A DNA stretch of 64,000 bases. It comes from Eutrigla gurnardus (taxonomy: Eukaryota; Chordata; Actinopteri; Perciformes; Triglidae). A program made the position numbers and the translations under genes. Below, one piece after another: positions 1 to 11,561 of the stretch. The stretch is from positions 5,416,001 through 5,480,000 of the forward strand of contig OY741268.1 of NCBI GenBank assembly GCA_963514095.1, read 5' to 3'. How positions within the stretch are numbered: the stretch's first letter is position 1; each line of letters starts with the position of its first letter. The notes under the pieces are model-generated. The model had not been told where the DNA came from. It saw nothing but the letters and a program-made list of their open reading frames with translations, and ran no database searches.

Positions 1-1241
1 GTGTGTAGATGAAGCATTAAGTAGTTTAAACTTACTTATTTAGGGGTTGGCTAATTTGTTAGCTTGCTAGCTTGTTAATTCCACGCTATTGCAGAATATT
101 TAAAGTACCACATGAACTGCTGGGCTTGGTCTACATTAACATTAACATTAACATGTGGACTTAACTGTTTTTAACTTAACCGTTCATCAAGGCCCTTTTA
201 ATTAGCTTATGATTATGGTAAAGTAAGTGCTGTAAAGGCCTGTTATGGTGACAAAATACATGTTAAACTTATAAACGTGTGAATTTTAGTTCACAAGCAG
301 GGCTGAGATATCTGTATGCTAACGATTAGCATTGGGCAACAATTCACATGCTGGAAAGGGTGAGGGTTACTCCACTAATACTCTGTCACCAGGTTCCAGT
401 TCAGCCCAACAACAAAATTCACTATCAATAGTTGGGTTTCAACCAATACAGGGAAGTCACTATTTTTATTTATAACACAATAGGCTACATATAATTCAAA
501 TACTTTGCAATTCAATGTCAAGATTTGGACCTGAATCAATCAACAATACTATAAATGTCCAGATTTTTAGCTGAAAGTGTTTTGGGGTTACGGTAATTTT
601 TTAGCAAGAGTAGTGAAAAACAGAAATACTCCACTACATAAATAAAAGCACCTAATTATTATTATTAAATATACTTTAAGAATACATTAAAAATCTGTGT
701 TATAATAGTGTGCGGTACATGGATGTGTAAACAATTGTTTTGGGCAGTTTAATGGTGAGAGGAGGTTTGTGGTTTTAAATAAAAATATTTAGAATATTAT
801 GCTTCTATGACTGTTGTGAATCATCACACTGGTGTCATGAAAAATAGGGTGATGTCATTCTGATTCAGAAAAATGAAAATGAGAACATGGTTTAATGAGA
901 GAGAAAACCAATCAGTCAAAGATAGGTGGGACGGATTTTTATTTCAAAGAGTTGAATTCAGGAGAAATAAATTCAAATGCATAGTTTTCAGTGTAAAATC
1001 AATTGAATCAATGCTATGAATTCAGTGGTGTTTACATTTTTATATTGAGTATTCAGTGGCTGATAAAATTCAAATTCTTATGACTCTTTGATTCAAGTTA
1101 CAGTTTTAGTTGGAGACATGACTTATTCATTTATCACATATAAAATATATACTGTATATAAACTGCTTGTGGGCTTTGGCCTCTAGGCTTGCCGTAGGCT
1201 GCTTTTTCGGCTGTGTTTTGCTGTTTTCACACATCCTCTTA
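1..1241. other. AT-rich stretch with no recognised gene
   Basis: No long open frame, RNA gene or clear repeat boundary is visible. The stretch has short simple runs such as a triple 'attaac' near 138-152. It ends at the TA duplication that flanks the element beginning at 1242. Confidence 0.6.
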
Positions 1242-2004
1242 AAGCAACACTAAAGAGTATTTAGTGCCTTAAAATAATAATTCCAAAATGGTTTCAGTGG
1301 TTCATCACCTCAAAACCGGGTGAACAGCACTTCAGCATTCGCTCTGCAGCCCTATGCACTATGTAACTTTGCCTCGTCGGGTAGCGGTTTTGTAGTTCTA
1401 ATGAGACTACGAATTTGACCTGCTTTACGGCAAGCGTTACAAAAGCCAGTAGGTGGAGGCTCTGTGTGGAGATCAGTGGGAGAACACCCGGCAGGTGTGT
1501 GGAAGATACCTTGCAGCTAGGTAGTTTTTAAATTGGCGTCATGGCAGAGCCTGCAAAGAGTAAATATCGGACCTGCTCACACTTGTTGGCGAGAGCTAAA
1601 GGAGGCTACAAAATGCAAGACGGATGGTGACTTGGCTTTGTTGCTGCTGGGCTTGTAAATAATACCGGTCATCTTTTTTTTCCAACAGTGTGCATCTGTG
1701 TTCAATACATTGTCGATTATTTTATTGGCTCATGTTAGCTAAGGCGTTAGCTATTGTGCTAATATATATGTAACTATCGCTATGGCTCGTGTTAGCTAAT
1801 CTTAGCTAAGGCGTTAGCTACTCTACCTTGTCACTGGACATCGTTCAACTCGTTCATCGTTTCTAGAGCCGGTTCTGCATACAAACAAACAACGTGCGTG
1901 CGACGTTAGGCTGCTGTAGGCTAAATTATTTACGACGGCGGTAATGGACAATTCCCTTCCAACCTGTAGGGGGACCGAAGAGGAAAAGTTCTTAAGTGTT
2001 GCTT
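1242..2004 (+). mobile_element. Short inverted-repeat DNA element, copy 1 (internally deleted)
   Basis: The left end reads AAGCAACACTAAAGAG. The right end is its near inverse (CTTAAGTGTTGCTT), and TA lies on both sides (1240-1241 and 2005-2006). The body is highly similar to 9750-10599 over its whole length. Compared with that copy it has lost about 85 bp just after the ATG near 1541, which destroys the short frame carried by the second copy. The two-base duplication and small internal frame suggest a nonautonomous cut-and-paste element, possibly of the ISL2EU or Harbinger type. That family name is inference. Confidence 0.75.
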
Positions 2005-2332
2005 TAAGCTTCGCTGGTTTTCATCAGCTATTGATTTTTTTCTGTAAAATTCCTGCCAAGTGGTGGACGTAAAGAGAAGCGATAAAAATGTTTTTCCAGC
2101 TTAAGTTGTAATTCACTTGAAGTTTACAGTCTCCACTTCTGACCACAGATACAGGAAATAGTACTTTATTTACCTTTTTCGTTATTATTTTGATGTTTTT
2201 GAGATGTTGAAATTCATGTCTTTACTAAACTTAATTTTTCAACTTCAGTAAGGTAAACAAATAAACTATTTAGTTGAACATGAATCTACTCTTTTCTGTT
2301 TGTTTAATCAGAACTCTTTGTTACAGAACAAC

Positions 2333-3035
2333 TGTAGTTTATTGTCTAAACCTAACTATGTAGTTTGTTGTCTAAACCTAACTATGTAGTTGTAATGTCT
2401 AAACCTAACTATGAACTTGTGTTGTCTAAACCTAACTATGTAGTTGTTGTCTAAACCTAACTATGTAGTTGTGTTGTCTAAACCTAACTATGTAGTTGTG
2501 TTGTCTAAACCTAACTATTTAGTTGTGTTGTCTAAACCTATCTATTTAGTTGTGTTGTCTAAACCTAACTATGTAGTTGGGTTGTCTAAACCTAACTATG
2601 TAGTTTATTGTCTAAACCTAACTATGTAGTTGTGTTGTCTAAAGCTAACTTTGTAGTTGTGTTATCTAAACCTAACTATGTAGTTGTGTTGTCTAAACCT
2701 AACTTTGTAGTTTTTTTTGTCTAAACCTAACCATTTAGTTGTGTTGTTTAAATGTAACTATGTAGTTTATTGTAGTTGTGTTGTCTAAACCTAACTATGT
2801 AGTTGTAATGTCTAAACCTAACTATGTAGTTGTGTTGTCTAAACCTAACTATGTAGTTGTGATGTCTAAACCTAACTGTGTAGTTGTAATGTCTAAACCT
2901 AACTATGTAGTTGTGTTGTCTAAACCTACCTACGCAGTTGTGTTGTCTAAACCTTACTATGTAGTTTATTGTAGTTGTGTTGTCTAAACCTAACTATGTA
3001 GTTGTGTTGTCTGAACCTAACTATGTAGTTGTGTA
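2333..3035. repeat. 27-bp minisatellite (about 26 units)
   Basis: The consensus unit is GTCTAAACCTAAC followed by TATGTAGTTGTGTT. Variants of 25-27 bp arise at the TTGTGTT/TTGTAAT/TTTATT end. Because 27 is a multiple of three, one frame stays open and reads a nine-residue LSKPNYVVV-like repeat, which is almost certainly not a gene. The reverse complement of the unit shares the core GTTAGGTTTAGACAAC with the 25-bp array at 15182-15337 and with single copies near 41515, so it probably derives from the same interspersed repeat. Confidence 0.92.
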
Positions 3036-3639
3036 GTTCACAAGCTACCATGAGACTGGGCTGATTATTTGAACCTAAAAGACCTACTCTTTCTCTCTGC
3101 ACCTGTTTTTGCATTTGTTCAACTAAAGTAGAGCCTATGTTGTACAATGTCTTGCATTGCATATTTAATTGGTGTGTAAAGGTAAGAAGATTACTGTTCT
3201 GGTGGCCAACATTCAGTCTTGTTTTTGCATGATGATTCAGTGGACATCATGGATCAGAGTCTATGAGAGCAGCTGAGACATGTTGCTGCTACACCTGCAG
3301 AAGACACTGGAGGGCAGCAGCAGCCTGCAGATGAACCACTGCAGCTTTGAAACTCAAATCAGGATGAGTCAGGTCAAGTATTGTATCCACACTGAACACA
3401 CTCATGGGTAACAAGCCTCTTTTACAGATAACTGATCAATAATCTGTGTCCCAACTACACAAACAACACATTAGAAAGAGAGAACACGCCGTGGTAATAC
3501 TGATTTCTATGCTCCAACACAGCGGCAGTCACCGTTAAACTAGATGCTACAGCTAATGAGAAAATGACCCCACTTCTCACTTGATTTATTATCCGAGTTT
3601 TATGGTCTCAATCTCTAGTTTCAAATATTCTTCAATCCA

Positions 3640-3800
3640 GCATTATGTTCATTTAGTAATTAGTATAATGGTGCATTTAGAGTCAAATAGACCATAAAGC
3701 AGGGGTTGCTTAGGGCGGGGTGATGGCCAAACTCCAAGATGGCCCAAATGCTTGAAACTTGAGGTTTCAAATCTGTAGTCCACAAACCGATGGGTGATGT
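3640..3800 (+). repeat. Fragment of the 'CCAAGATGGC' interspersed repeat family
   Basis: This contains the family landmarks: 'tcaatccagcattatgttcatttagta', then 'agtcaaatagaccataaagcaggggttgcttagggcgggg', then 'ccaagatggccc' and 'aaaccgatgggtgatgt'. The best-preserved copies are at 36130-36665 (plus) and 21676-22345 (minus). It runs into a TA/TG microsatellite that is the target of the next insertion. Confidence 0.7.
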
Positions 3801-3804
3801 AACC

Positions 3805-3839
<35 letters not shown>

Positions 3840-3870
3840 CGTGTGTGTGTGTGTGTGTATATGTGTGTGT
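3796..3870. repeat. (TA)n(TG)n microsatellite
   Basis: A run of alternating TA is followed by TG repeats. Its last eight bases (GTGTGTAT, 3865-3872) are duplicated on the far side of the hAT element at 5750-5757. Confidence 0.9.
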
Positions 3871-3872
3871 AT

Positions 3873-5749
3873 CAGTGTTAATTTCGTGAACGAAAACTAT
3901 GACGAAATATGTTCGTCAAAAGCATTTTTTCTATGACTAAGACGAGACGATGACGAGCTAAAAATAGATCCTTGATGATAAAAACTATGACGAGATGTCG
4001 GCTTCGTTTTCGTTAACGAGACCGGACGGGACTAAAATGTTAATGGTGTGTTCTACGGACATTAAAAAAAAAAAACATGCATTTTTTTTCCCTCTTAAAC
4101 TAGAGAAAGGGGGCTAAACAACGATAATGAATGCGTAAAGTTGTAAAGATGTGACTAGATGTGACTAGATGTCTCCTCGTCTCCGTGGCGCATTTCTCCG
4201 TTTTGTTATGTATATCGATCATTATTTTCATCCGCCATCTTGCTAGTGACATATAGAGTTACGTTTATGCATCGGACGCTCGTATTGGCTCCCGTAGCGG
4301 CTTTTACAGCCAATCGGAAAGCCTGATTTACGCTTGGCCGTGAGTTGTTGTGTTTGCCCAAACGGGAGACACTGAGGAGTTCACAGCAGAGCAAATGACG
4401 GTCAAAGAGTTATTGTAGTGAAAGAGAAAGTTAAATACATAAATGGCACAGAAGAAGTACACTATATACCCACATATTTAGGGCAAGGAGTGGAAAGGAC
4501 CATTCCTGGCAACAAAACCGCCCATGGACACTACCCAAAATAATATCCATATTATTTTTTGGGTAGTGTTGGCCAAGTTATGGACCGGCAGCTTAAAGCA
4601 GATGCATGAGGGCGGCAGTGCTAAAATGTGACTAAAAGTAATGACTAAGGGCCCTAGTTTCGTGGCGTAGCGCAGGGCGGCGCAGGGTGGCAGAGCCGGC
4701 GCAATGCAAGTTTCGACACGCGCAGCCTTGCACACCGTCAGTTTGGCAGTTTGGTGGATCGCCTGCGCCAAGATGGGTGTGGCGGCGCAGCAGGGGGAGG
4801 CGTCACAGATTGAGCTTGGCGTAGCGGAAGTTTCGTGGCAAAAAGCCTTGCCGAGACTGCGCTGAAAGCTCGCCAGCTCCGACCTGGTCTACTTTCGGCG
4901 CAAGGCGCAAGGCGTAAATAAAGTCCATTCATTCAATGCGAATCACAGCTGGCGGAGTGGAAGTTTGGCTGACTGCGCGCAGTGTGCACACGTAACCATG
5001 ACCTCACAGGCAGGTTTCCACAGTTCTAGGCACATTTAAATGCAATAAATAATCACAACAAACACTATTTAATGCAACTAATTGAATCAACACGTGAATT
5101 TATATCTATATAGATTGTCCCGTCACATCTGACGTCAGATCAAAGGCGGATGGCACGCGTAACGGAAACTCAGCCTCTCGGACCAAAACATCTCCCTCTC
5201 TCTCTCCTGTTTTTTATAATATGGGCATTGTTATTATTATGATACGCGCGCACAGCGCGTGATGAGCGTGGTGGGAGCGGCGGCGCTGCTTCTGTCATCG
5301 GGTTGTCAAATGACGGAACTTGCACTGAACCTCCCCTAACGCATTAAAGGAGAGGAGAGGAGCTCATTTGATTGGTGAAGATCTGAATCGGCTGTATTAA
5401 TCCCAGTCCACGCTTCGTCTCCTCCTCGTCTCCCACTCACGCCTTCTTCTCCTCCCTCTTTCCCACTTGCGCCGGTGGGCGAGACGGGAGGTGTGCCTGC
5501 GCGAGCCTGCGCGGTGCACGAAACTTGCAAAGTCCAGGCGGACACACCCCGTCGGCGTGGCGCAGGTGTGCTGAAAGCTGACTGCGCCTGGTCTACGAAA
5601 CTAGGGCCCTAAAAGTTGACTAAAATGTTTTTATTTTTCGTCGACTAAAACTATGAAGGTAAACAATGACTAAAATGTGACTAAAATTAATAAGCATTTT
5701 CGTCTAAAGACTAAGACTAAATCTAAAATAGCCGCCAAAATTAACACTG
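3873..5749 (+). mobile_element. Nonautonomous hAT transposon with nested insertion
   Basis: The terminal inverted repeat is CAGTGTTAATTT at 3873, mirrored by AAATTAACACTG ending at 5749. Perfect 8-bp target duplications GTGTGTAT flank it at 3865-3872 and 5750-5757, the length typical of hAT elements. Both ends carry the 'gacgaaaactatgacgaaat' and 'tcgactaaaactatgaagg' subterminal motifs. About half the body is the separate Harbinger-like element at 4649-5609. Outside it I find no intact transposase. Remaining interior sequence near 4100-4640 has several stops in every frame and no motif I can name. Confidence 0.9.
4649..5609 (+). mobile_element. Harbinger-like nonautonomous element (961 bp) nested in the hAT element
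   Basis: Perfect terminal inverted repeats GGGCCCTAGTTTCGT lie at both ends. TAA duplications are at 4646-4648 and 5610-5612, the TWA target preference of PIF/Harbinger elements. The body is markedly GC-rich with repeated 'ggcgcaaggcg' and 'gtggcgcag' words, unlike the AT-rich surroundings. Open frames on the minus strand here have no recognisable domain. The insertion lies wholly inside the hAT element at 3873-5749, so it arrived later. Confidence 0.9.
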
Positions 5750-5757
5750 GTGTGTAT

Positions 5758-7590
5758 ATATATGTGTGTATATGTGTCTATGATGCCAGAGTTGTGCAGT
5801 GATGACATTTTGTAGTCTAACAGGAAATTAGCATCGCCCTGGTTCCCTCCCACAAAAAGCCAATGGGATTTTTCTATTTTATTTTTGATTATTGTAGAAA
5901 ATAATCTCTGTGGAAAACAAAAGTCCATGAATGTGTTAGTTAATAGTCGTATAAAGGCCAAATGAATGTGTTGCTGAGATGTATTTTTATACTATATTTG
6001 AACCTACTATATTTTCCTTCGGTGGTCCATTCCATAAATAGCGAACGGTTCCTAAACACATCTCTTATCTCAGGCGTCAAACCAAAAACACATTCAAAAA
6101 CACATTGACTTCAAGATGAGCAAACATGAAGTGTTAAAATGCTGACTCATGTCTTGGTTTTAGGGCTCATTCCTGCAGTGGTCTATATGATACACAGGTT
6201 TTGCTCCCCTATTCTTTTTTATAAATAACATAAAATCTGAAACTGGCAAATATTTTAGGACATCAGAAACATTCTCATAAAAGACTAAAGAGAGCCAATG
6301 TGAGCTGGTATTGTATTGATAGTTTTAGATACTTTATACTTAAGACAAACACCAAAACATGTATATCTGTGTTTGGTAACATTGTGTCTCTCCTGCAAAG
6401 TTTCTAATATTTAACTAAATACAGATTGAAAAAGCAATAAAAGGTAACTCCATCACATTTTGTTCAACGTCCTGAGACCAATGAAAAAAGTAGGTGACCT
6501 TCTACTGCTAGAAAAAGGACGAGGCAGGGACTTGTGCGGACGTCCACCGCCAGGTAAAATCACGGTGTGTGACAGGTGGCTGAGAGACAAACCCGACAAA
6601 TAAACAGCCAAACACACACACAGAGCTGATGAGGACGTCCAACTGCAGCAACTGATGTAAACGGCTCGCTGCCTGAACCGGCATCGATGCTAATGCCGGC
6701 TACGCTCCACGGAGCTGCTGGTAGCGCCTGTGTTTGTCAGAAAATGTCAGTAGCTTCAGACAGATAAGCTCCTCACATTAACTTCAGCTGCCTTCACATT
6801 AACTTCCATCCATCTTCTAAAACACTTATTCATTCAAATTTAGCAGGTTTATCTGGGTGAGCATCGCATTTTAACATCTTGAAAATTAGAATTGTCAGAC
6901 CCTGCTGCAGTCAAATGAGAGGTTTCTAAAGGGACTCTGGTGCTGAGAAACACTATGGCTGTTGTCCACAGGGAGCGCAAAAATCAACACAAACACAATG
7001 TTATTCGTAGTAGCTTTCAAAAGAAGAGAAGACGTCCAAGTTTAGTTTCAAGAGTAACCCCAAACTACTGCCAGTCCACTTTTGTGAGTTTGTGAATTAC
7101 GGTGACTCTCAAATAATAATATCATCCAATTGATTTTGCTCACATTATGTTTGTTCATTCCCTTTTTTTTTTGAGGAAATCTTGTCCTTGAAAATCCATT
7201 TGTTGCTCTAAAATTTAGTGTATTTGTAGAATTACGACTACACTTTACTGCTGCAGCTAATTGAGAGGATTTCAAAAGGGAATCTGGCAACTGCAGATAT
7301 TTACAACAGGAGGCTGTGGTCATGGAAACATAACGCTTTTGTCCACAAGGGGTGCTACAATCAACAGGGATGAATGCTCAGAGTAGTAACTTTAAGTTTG
7401 GCTCATTGTCCCTCGGCTCCAGATCCATTGAGAGTATCAATCATTTCCTCTATTACTCAGCAAAAAAACAAATCATTTAACCAATTGTGGATTTACATGC
7501 TGATAACATTTGTTTCTCCGTCCTTCAATTTCCTCGTTCAGCCTCTGAGGAAATGATTAGAGGAAGAACCACATCTTTTTGAAATACTCA
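5758..7590. other. Gene-free stretch with a degenerate internal duplication
   Basis: No gene is recognised. Segments near 6895-7025 and 7255-7400 are related direct repeats. Both contain a 'gag(a)ggttt/atttc aaaggga tctgg' block followed by 'ttgtccacaaggg-gc-aaaatcaaca', which points to an old repeat or tandem duplication. The rest shows no boundaries I can place. Confidence 0.5.
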
Positions 7591-7597
7591 CCCACGT

Positions 7598-7657
7598 CGT
7601 GCCCACCCACGTCTGGAACGAGGTGGGTGGGCACGTCGTTCCAGACGTGCCCACCCA
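7598..7657. repeat. Interleaved inverted repeats (A-B-A'-B'-A)
   Basis: CGTGCCCACCCA (7598-7609) pairs with TGGGTGGGCACG (7624-7635). ACGTCTGGAACGA (7609-7621) pairs with TCGTTCCAGACGT (7636-7648). The first arm recurs at 7646-7657. The two stems overlap in order, so they can form either a pseudoknot-like or alternative-hairpin arrangement in single-stranded form. Confidence 0.85.
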
Positions 7658-8179
7658 GACGTGTTCACTGGACACACGTGTCAACTTCAGGATGCTGCAC
7701 ACAAACTACCAAATGCAAAGCAATTCTTTATATCGGTTTGGAGTCACAGAGCTGAATAAAAACCGGAAAAGTCAAGATGACGAGGATAGCAGGATGAAGA
7801 CACAGCAGGATGTCCCACATGTCGAATTTATTTCAGAGGTGAGTTCAGAGGCCATGGAGCTCAGTGACAGAGCACACTGTGGTCAAACACCAGCGGCTAG
7901 CAGGCAATTTACTCCACACCAAACATTTATTAGAGTCTAAGCTGCTGCTGCTGATGGAGGTTTATCTTCCAGGTTCACTTCAGTCTCTGATCCTCTCTGC
8001 TGTTTTTGTCTCTCTTCATCCGCTCTGCTTATTGGGAACAACACTGACTGTTTATTTACTGTAATCGACATGGATTTTGTGCTTATTTTGGTGCTACTTT
8101 ACCAAGCCTGTTCCATTATCTCATCCATCCATCCAAAAAAAATGTCATTTTAGGAGTTTCTGTCAATTCACAACGGCCT

Positions 8180-8480
8180 GTAACTTCCACGCTTTCTGCC
8201 TCCAGTTTTATTCCAGTCCACTGGTTTCTTTGGTGTTGCTCAGCATGACTTACAAACTAATGTATTTCAGTTGGAAGTATAATTCGTGCCTGCACCACTT
8301 TTCTTCTGTCAGTTGGGACAACATTATGCTACAAAACAAACAGGTTAAGGCAACAAAACCTCTCGGATGGTTTAGGAAAACCATCACAAGCGCATCACTT
8401 CACAGCAACACTTTGGGAAAGGTGTCCAACACTGGTCCCATCATTGGTGCCAGCACCAAATTTGAACACATGATGCGGTG
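8180..8480 (+). repeat. Interspersed repeat family C, copy 1
   Basis: Shares a colinear core with 15085-15390 and more weakly with 41350-41560. The shared landmarks are 'gttgctcagca-gactta-aaa-taatgtattt', then 'cagttgggacaacatta', then 'ctacaaaac-aa'. The downstream 'gg-ttaggcaacaaaacc' motif is present once here but is tandemly expanded in the second copy. Confidence 0.65.
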
Positions 8481-8984
8481 TTAAAAGGTCGAGCTAATTT
8501 CATGCCAAACCTCACCACTGGTCAATGACACACTCTGTTCAGGCAGCAAATCAAATGGCGGGCTTTACTACTTAACCACATCCCTCCTGATTCGATGTGT
8601 CCACCACAAACAAGGATCCTAATTAACTTTACACTGACATTGTTTTAGTGGCTGAACCAATCAGCATCTACAGTATATGAGGAGATACTGGCAGTTAGGG
8701 GGTGTGGAGTAGTTCTTGACACATCAGGATAAGCCATGTTAAATATGAGCAGATTGATTCATATCTCACTGTGCTCATTGATACCAGGTGTAAGTGCTGA
8801 GGCCTGCGCTCAAGTGTCATTATCCAGATCCGATCAGATCAGATCAGAGTGGAGAGTGAATCTACTGTACAGATCCTCAGTTCAACTTACTGCTGGTTTA
8901 AAACAGGCGAGAGGGAGAGAAGCTATATAGTAACTGAGAAACAACAGAAACCGGCAAAGATGAAATAGTATGCTCTTATTCTGA

Positions 8985-9350
8985 AAACCATGCCCCATAT
9001 CGAGACTAAAAACTCACTCGCCAACCCGTCCTCAGGGTGTCAAATATTCAACTCCTTGACATCTGACACCGACGCTCATTTAACATGTGAGCATTTGTAT
9101 TTGACACAGCCACCCACTGCATTATGGGTGCATCAACAGATGCAGTACAAAGCGAGAGATGAGCTGTTTTCCAGTTCAGTGTCCATCGGAGGCTTCGTTT
9201 GAAGATGTGTCACACTGGCTGAGACTTGACTGTCCATCTCAGACGCCTTCAAATGCTTCCCAGAAATGTGGCCTTCTTTTCCTGATTCAGAGGATGCAAC
9301 CGATGGATTCTTCACAGCCCAACTTATCCCAAGATTCATTTCGTGGTGGT
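8985..9350 (+). repeat. Interspersed repeat shared with 21240-21470 and 18150-18345
   Basis: The first part ('gacaccgacgctcatt', 'gtgagcatttgtat', 'cagccacccactgcattatgggt') matches 21330-21400. The second part ('cagaaatgtggccttctttt', 'gattcagaggatgcaac', 'gaagattcatt'-like end) matches 18240-18335. This indicates a dispersed repeat that is partly preserved at each site. No coding signature is seen. Confidence 0.65.
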
Positions 9351-9446
9351 GACGATTTGATGCTAATCAACACGGTGTCTACAAGCGGATCAGCAGCGGG
9401 AGATGCAGCAAAATACATGCACACCTGAAAAATGTAATGGAGCATA

Positions 9447-9600
9447 TCCATCCATCCATCCATTGTCTACCGCTTATCCTGTATTCAGGGTCGCGGGGGG
9501 GCTGGAGCCGATCCTAGCTGTCATTGGGCGAAGGCAGGGTTCACCTGGACAGGTCGCCAGTCCATCGCAGGGCCAACATGTAGAGACAAACAACCATTCA
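9447..9600 (-). mobile_element. SINE-like/L2-tail retroelement, 3' fragment
   Basis: Read on the minus strand, this has the family's 3' half: 'gcgatggactggcgacctgtcc', the 'cttcgcccaatgacagct-ggatcggctcc' block and 'gaatacaggataagcggtag', ending in a (GGAT)n tail. It is 5'-truncated. The full-length relative is at 31107-31486. Confidence 0.85.
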
Positions 9601-9749
9601 GGATCATAACCTTCTACATTATATAAATAAAAAGAATCAAATATGATCTCTGGCTCCATTTTAATCAGATAATGTTAGTTGCCTCTTCTATGCTCCTTCT
9701 TATCAACCACAGCTGGTTGCCTGGCGACGGGAGTGGCAAAGGGGACTCA

Positions 9750-10599
9750 AAGCAACACTATCGAGTATTTAGTGCCTTAAAATAATGGTTCCAAAATAGT
9801 TTCAGTGGTTCATCACCTCAAAACCGGGTGAACGGCACTTCAGCATTCGCTCTGCAGCCGTCTATCGGCTGTAACCGCACTATGTAACTTTGCCTCGTCG
9901 GGTAGCGGTTTTGTAGTTTTAATGAGACTACGAATTTGACCTGCTTTACGGCAAGCGTTACAAAAGCCGGTAGGTGGAGGCTCTGCATGGAGATCAGTGG
10001 GAGAACACCCGCCAGGTGCATGGAAGATACCTTGCAGCTAGGTCGTTTTTAAATTGCCGTCATGGCAGAGCCTGCAAAGAAAAGGAGGAGTATAATGTCC
10101 GATGAGGCGAAGGAAAGAAAACGAGAGCATGACAAAGAAAGAGCTCGTACGAGAGTGAATATTGGACCGGCTCACACTCGTTGGCGAGAGCTGAAGGAGG
10201 CTACAAAATGCAAGACGGATGGTGACTTGGCTTTGTAGCTGCTGGACTTGTAAATAATACCGGTAATCATTTTTTTCCAACAGTGTGCATCTGTGTTCAA
10301 TACATTGTCGATTATTTTATTGGCTCATGTTAGCTAAGGCGTTAGCTATTGTGCTAATATACATGTAACTATCGCTATGGCTCATGTTAGCTAATCTTAG
10401 CTAAGGCGTTAGCTACTCTACCTTGTCACTGGACATCGTTCAACTCGTTCATCGTGTTCAGTGCCGGTTCTGCATACAAACAAATAACGTGCGTGCGATG
10501 GTAGGCTAAGGTAGGCTAAATTATTTACGACGGCAGTAATGGACAATTCCCTTCCAACCTGAAGGGGGACCAAAGAGGAAAAGTTCTTAAGTCTTGCTT
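9750..10599 (+). mobile_element. Short inverted-repeat DNA element, copy 2
   Basis: This is the full-length relative of 1242-2004. It has AAGCAACACT at the left, AGTCTTGCTT at the right, and CA on both sides (9748-9749 and 10600-10601). The two copies therefore have different two-base flanks, each duplicated. It carries a short basic open frame at 10062-10238. Confidence 0.78.
10062..10238 (+). CDS. Short basic, helical ORF inside the DNA element (58 codons)
   Basis: An ATG-initiated frame begins MAEPAKKRRS and continues through a strongly charged stretch rich in Lys, Arg and Glu (DEAKERKREHDKERART). A more hydrophobic end follows, with WREL and DGDLAL, before a TAG at 10236-10238. In copy 1 (1541 onward) the TAG position reads TTG and the frame runs three more sense codons to TAA, so the stop in this copy may be a secondary mutation. 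The basic helix followed by an 'RVNIG..HTRWREL' motif resembles the N-terminal part of some TE-derived fish proteins that I recall only loosely. It may be the remnant of a first exon of a transposase-associated protein. I do not assign a function. It was found by reading the sequence, and no splice partner is visible inside the element. Confidence 0.4.
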   Translation: MAEPAKKRRSIMSDEAKERKREHDKERARTRVNIGPAHTRWRELKEATKCKTDGDLAL

Positions 10600-11561
10600 C
10601 AAGGAAATCCTCTGTAGACCAGACCATCTGATGCTCACTATTGAGAGAGTTTGATTAATAGTGGGGCGGATTAGCTCAATATTTTACAACAATCGTTCAC
10701 TTTGTGATAAAAGCATGAAATTTGGTAGATGTGTTGGTGAATATGTTTCAAACAAATTTGGATATTGGGCCACCTCAAAAGCGCCCCCTAGTGGCCGTGG
10801 CAGCCATTTGTTATGCGAATAAATGAATGATGAATAAAAACTGCCTTTTTAATAATACCAACTGGTGATGTATTGTATATTGTTGGAAAGCCTGATTAGT
10901 CACCTTTACAACGAGGTACAGCTTGTAAGGATCGTGCATTCATGGAATGAGCAATGGGGCTAAACGTGTGGGTAGCGCCCCCCAAAAATGTGCATTACTA
11001 AAAATAGCCTATTTAAATGATTTCTTTAAATAGGCCTATTTAAAAAATGTAAACTAAATACAGTACACAAATGTAAATTAAAAAATTTAAATACACATAT
11101 TAAATTAATAAAAATCCAGTTAGACACTCTTTCAGTTATTTTTCCTGCCCCACCACAATCCGGTTAGTTATCGAGCTAGCTAGCAAATGAGCTAGCTAGC
11201 ATTTGCTTCCTGGGACAAGCAGTGCAGTGGACTGTCCATCAAGGTATGCCTAAATATTTTATTTCACCTGTTAAAATTATGAATAAAATATGCTATGAAC
11301 ATCTTAAAGGCTAAAGAGAAAAACAATCATCATGGGCCTAGGTGGAAAAGTAAATTAGCAAGATAGCAAAAATAGGTAGGCTACTTAAGCTAGCTAGTTA
11401 GCTTGGAACATGTAGCCTATCAGTGGCTGTTGGGTGTGAAAGCTTAATAAGACACTGTTAAATTATGTCCTCTGGAATGTGGACATCTCCCTGCACACAC
11501 ACAGACACACGCACACACATACACAGGCACACATCTGGGTGTTAGTATCACATATGATTGT

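Noticed and set aside
1242..2004. PiggyBac-type element because of a TTAA-like left flank
   Set aside because: The second copy lacks TTAA at its ends. Both copies instead show a two-base duplication of differing sequence.
2333..3035. Interstitial telomeric repeat
   Set aside because: The CCTAAC core is reminiscent of the telomere motif, but the unit is 27 bp and does not contain tandem CCCTAA.
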